A stretch of DNA of 7,756 nucleotides, taken from the NCBI GenBank assembly GCA_903886985.1, contig CAISOI010000019.1, forward strand, positions 1 to 7,756, read 5' to 3'. Of this stretch, positions 6,062 to 7,756 are shown piece after piece. Numbering within the stretch: the stretch's first letter is position 1; every line of letters starts with the position of its first letter. Source of the DNA: an uncultured Chthonomonas sp. Lineage in GTDB: Bacteria > Armatimonadota > Chthonomonadetes > Chthonomonadales > CAJBBX01. The position numbers were made by a program, and so were the translations under genes. Under the pieces are notes generated by a model. It ran no database searches. It was not told the DNA's origin and worked only from the letters and a program-made list of their open reading frames with translations.

Positions 6062-7020
6062 TTCTTCGACTCCCGGAATCGTCGGAATTGTTCTGCAAAT
6101 GCCGCCAGGAGGATGACCGCGCCAATAACTAATCCATATTGCTCCTGTGGCCTGCCATACAGAAACAGAGACTTTTGCATAGTAACAAGGATGATCGCTC
6201 CCAATGCAGCACCTATGATACTTCCTTCTCCCCCGCTTAGACGCACACCGCCGATCACTACAGCTGCGATTGCATTGAGTTCATAGCCGTCGGCGATATT
6301 CCACTGTGCGCTGTTGGAAGCACCACTGATAAGAATTCCAGCGGCTCCTGCCAGAAGTCCAGAGAGAAGATATACTCGGCGGATCACCGCATCGGTGGAG
6401 ATGCCAGACAGCCGTACAGCCTGTTCATTACAACCTATAGCAACAATTCGTCTTCCAAACCGAACTCGCGCCAAAACTGTCGCCAAGACAACAACCACCA
6501 ATACAAAAGAGACTATCGGTCCGTAACTGGAGGCAATTTTGCCAAATCCCGCGCTCAATGGAGTATAGGGAACGGCCCCGGTAATGATATTGGTAAATGC
6601 CCGAAAGCCGAGAAGAGTTGCCAGTGTAGTAAGAATTGGAGGCAGTTTCCGATAGGTGATTAGCGCACCATTAATCCAACCGCCAGCCAAACCGGCACCA
6701 AGTCCGCAGATCACCGCGAGTTGCCAGGGCATTCCAGCCGACATACGGCCACCCGCTACACAGGCTGCCATCGCTGCAATGGCGCCAACCGAAAGATCGA
6801 CGCCACCAGTCAAAATTACAAGAGCTTCACCGCACGCCATGATCCCAAGGATGCCTGCTTGCTGACCTATCTGACCAATATTTTCGAGCGACCGAAACGT
6901 CGATTTGAATAGAAACATCCACGCTATGATCACCAACAGGAGAACGAGTGCAGGTGCCTCTCTCAATCGGAGCGGACTATTTTGAAAAACTGAATTTTTG
7001 AGGTTCGATGGTGTTGTCAT
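6058..7020 (-). CDS. RbsC-type sugar ABC transporter permease (first of pair)
   Basis: This 320-residue membrane protein is of the same BPD_transp_2 family as its downstream neighbour but clearly different in sequence, so the two probably form a heterodimeric channel in the inner membrane. The signature ILTGGVDLSVGA (69-80) and the coupling loop GGEGSIIGAALG (263-274) are intact. RVRFGRRIVAIGCNE (185-199) is the conserved cytoplasmic loop. The ATG at 7020-7018 is chosen because it leaves a 7-base gap after the yccF stop and a normal-length N-terminus. A TTG at 7047 would add nine residues and overlap yccF by 20 bases; neither start has a clear Shine-Dalgarno, so this end is uncertain. The stop overlaps the next gene by four bases. 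Comparable two-permease importers are the rhamnose, autoinducer-2 and galactofuranose systems. The cognate ATPase and binding protein are not in this window. Confidence 0.9.
   Translation of the reverse strand: MTTPSNLKNSVFQNSPLRLREAPALVLLLVIIAWMFLFKSTFRSLENIGQIGQQAGILGIMACGEALVILTGGVDLSVGAIAAMAACVAGGRMSAGMPWQLAVICGLGAGLAGGWINGALITYRKLPPILTTLATLLGFRAFTNIITGAVPYTPLSAGFGKIASSYGPIVSFVLVVVVLATVLARVRFGRRIVAIGCNEQAVRLSGISTDAVIRRVYLLSGLLAGAAGILISGASNSAQWNIADGYELNAIAAVVIGGVRLSGGEGSIIGAALGAIILVTMQKSLFLYGRPQEQYGLVIGAVILLAAFAEQFRRFRESKN
6070..6074 (-). promoter_or_regulatory. Ribosome binding site deciding the TTG start of the second permease
   Basis: GGGAG on the minus strand lies 8 bases before the TTG at 6061 and inside the last codons of the upstream permease. 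It favours the TTG over the downstream ATG at 6034. Confidence 0.5.
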
Positions 7021-7027
7021 ACGAGGG

Positions 7028-7399
7028 TCAAGCAGTTTCTCTGCCAAACGGCGCGAGACTTATTTCGGCAATCTTCATATGTTGAATAGCAAATGGTATT
7101 CCAATGATTGTAATGGCACAACCGATGGCGAATAACAGATGGGTCAGTGCTATCCATATTCCTACAAAAATGATCCAAACAACATTCAACACGCCCTGAA
7201 TGGGGCTGGGCTTACTACTGGTCTTGTACACCTGTTTACCAAAGGGAGCCAGTGCAAAGAAACCCAGTTTGAAGCACTGCAGACCAAAAGGAATTCCAAC
7301 AATAGTGAGGCAAAGCAACAGACCGCCGACCAGATATTCGATGCAGATCACGAGCCCGCCACCAAAGACTATCCAGAGTACATTTCCCAACAGACTCAT
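7028..7399 (-). CDS. yccF: YccF-family small inner-membrane protein
   Basis: This 123-residue protein consists of two homologous halves, each with hydrophobic helices and a copy of the YccF motif. TIVGIPFGLQCFKLGFFALAPFGK spans 32-55 and TIIGIPFAIQHMKIAEISLAPFGR spans 97-120, 65 residues apart. Upstream of each copy a similar helix (GNVLWIVFGG; LNVVWIIFVG) shows that the whole unit is duplicated, as in this family (Pfam YccF, about 150 residues in E. coli). The function is unknown; a membrane role is all that can be inferred. The ATG at 7399-7397 overlaps the stop of the upstream kinase by four bases (ATGA), which implies translational coupling. The first permease begins 7 bases after its stop. 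A yccF gene sitting between a sugar kinase and sugar permeases is not an arrangement I recognise as standard, so a link to transport is possible but unproven. Confidence 0.9.
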   Translation of the reverse strand: MSLLGNVLWIVFGGGLVICIEYLVGGLLLCLTIVGIPFGLQCFKLGFFALAPFGKQVYKTSSKPSPIQGVLNVVWIIFVGIWIALTHLLFAIGCAITIIGIPFAIQHMKIAEISLAPFGRETA

Positions 7400-7756
7400 C
7401 GTTGGATTCCCGAGTGCCCACCGTTGACGATGGCCTCAATCTCTTCTTTGGATACGATCAATTCATCACCCGGAATTGTCTGCTTCAAAGCCGCCATCGC
7501 ACAACCGTATCTCAGCCCCTTCTGTAGATCGCCATCCAGATATCCGTGAATGATACCCGCATCCCCGGCATCCCCGGCTCCGACCCGATCCACATCTCGG
7601 CACCGGACCACCTCTGAACGCAAAATCTCCTTGTTATGATACGCTGCCACATGATCGTGGTTGCCTGTCACAATAACAGTCTCCACCTTTAGCATTTGAG
7701 AAAGACGCCGGGCGGTCGCCCCGGGCGAGTCGCGAATGCCGAACACCGCATTGGCA
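7396..7756 (-). CDS. PfkB-family sugar kinase, 2-keto-3-deoxygluconate-kinase-like, C-terminal part (runs off right edge)
   Basis: The minus-strand frame is open from the window edge to a TGA at 7398-7396, giving 119 residues of C-terminus; the N-terminal sugar-binding part lies outside. ANAVFGI and VETVIVTGNHDHVAAYHN match the central strands of ribokinase-like kinases. The PfkB signature is DRVGAGDAGDAGIIHGYL (residues 56-73 of this fragment), and its GAGD provides the anion hole and the catalytic Asp. The tail ALKQTIPGDELIVSKEEIEAIV resembles 2-keto-3-deoxygluconate kinases, whose typical ending includes ALK-x-[TS]-IPGD. The reaction would be ATP-dependent phosphorylation of KDG or a related sugar acid, giving KDPG for aldolase cleavage. 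The usual phenylalanine after GAGDA is replaced by glycine (GAGDAGDAG). The stop overlaps the yccF start by four bases. Family assignment is firm, the KDG substrate only moderately so. Confidence 0.85.
   Translation of the reverse strand, partial: ANAVFGIRDSPGATARRLSQMLKVETVIVTGNHDHVAAYHNKEILRSEVVRCRDVDRVGAGDAGDAGIIHGYLDGDLQKGLRYGCAMAALKQTIPGDELIVSKEEIEAIVNGGHSGIQR

Noticed and set aside
5463..6116. Long plus-strand open frame opposite the second permease
   Set aside because: It is antisense to a clearly conserved membrane protein, has low-complexity composition (P, T, R-rich), and shows no recognisable domain or ribosome binding site.
7139..7549. Plus-strand open frame across yccF and the kinase
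   Set aside because: It is a shadow of two well-supported minus-strand genes; its translation has no family features.
1..7756. Mobile element, CRISPR array, tRNA or phage-defence island
   Set aside because: No terminal inverted repeats, transposase, integrase, regularly spaced repeats, cloverleaf, or nuclease/helicase genes were seen; the genes are metabolic, transport and exported enzymes.

Overview
The window reads as bacterial chromosome with roughly even base composition. There are no tRNA, rRNA, CRISPR or transposon signatures. The gene content is a Tat-exported sugar-phosphate-isomerase-like protein, a large exported alpha/beta hydrolase of the Abhydrolase_10 type, and a secreted metallophosphatase with an N-terminal fibronectin-III-like domain. 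It also has a stand-alone glutamate formimidoyltransferase and an RbsC-type sugar permease pair. This mix is reminiscent of heterotrophic Acidobacteriota, Armatimonadota or Planctomycetota-like bacteria. That placement is an inference from gene families only, and the phylum cannot be fixed from this sequence.

Layout: (1) Positions 1-253, minus strand, hold the N-terminal part of a Tat-signal xylose-isomerase-like TIM-barrel protein that runs off the left edge. (2) Positions 254-427 are a divergent intergenic region. It contains a consensus TATAAT only five bases before the next gene's ATG, so that gene's mRNA may be leaderless. (3) Positions 428-3768, plus strand, form a probable three-gene unit: an exported 681-aa alpha/beta hydrolase, a small exported repeat protein with a good ribosome binding site, and an FtcD-like formimidoyltransferase whose TTG start overlaps the end of the small gene. 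(4) Positions 3898-4992, plus strand, encode a secreted purple-acid-phosphatase-like phosphoesterase. (5) Positions 5021-5080 hold a strong bidirectional hairpin terminator between converging genes. (6) Positions 5090-7756, minus strand, form a tight operon. In transcription order it encodes a 2-keto-3-deoxygluconate-kinase-like PfkB kinase (partial, cut by the right edge), a YccF-family membrane protein, and two RbsC-type permeases. Kinase and yccF share a 4-base ATGA overlap, and the two permeases share a 4-base TTGA overlap.

How the genes fit together (inference): the minus-strand operon looks like an import-and-phosphorylation module for a sugar or sugar acid. The two permeases would form a heterodimeric channel, and the kinase would act on the imported sugar or a product of it. 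The ATP-binding and solute-binding subunits are not in the window and may lie to the right. The plus-strand unit combines exported proteins with a cytoplasmic folate-linked enzyme, and no hut genes are visible, so its pathway is unclear. No wholly new system is evident. The points most worth attention are the possible leaderless promoter, the YccF gene inside a sugar transport operon, the altered active-site features of the FtcD, kinase and phosphatase proteins, and the secreted repeat protein.
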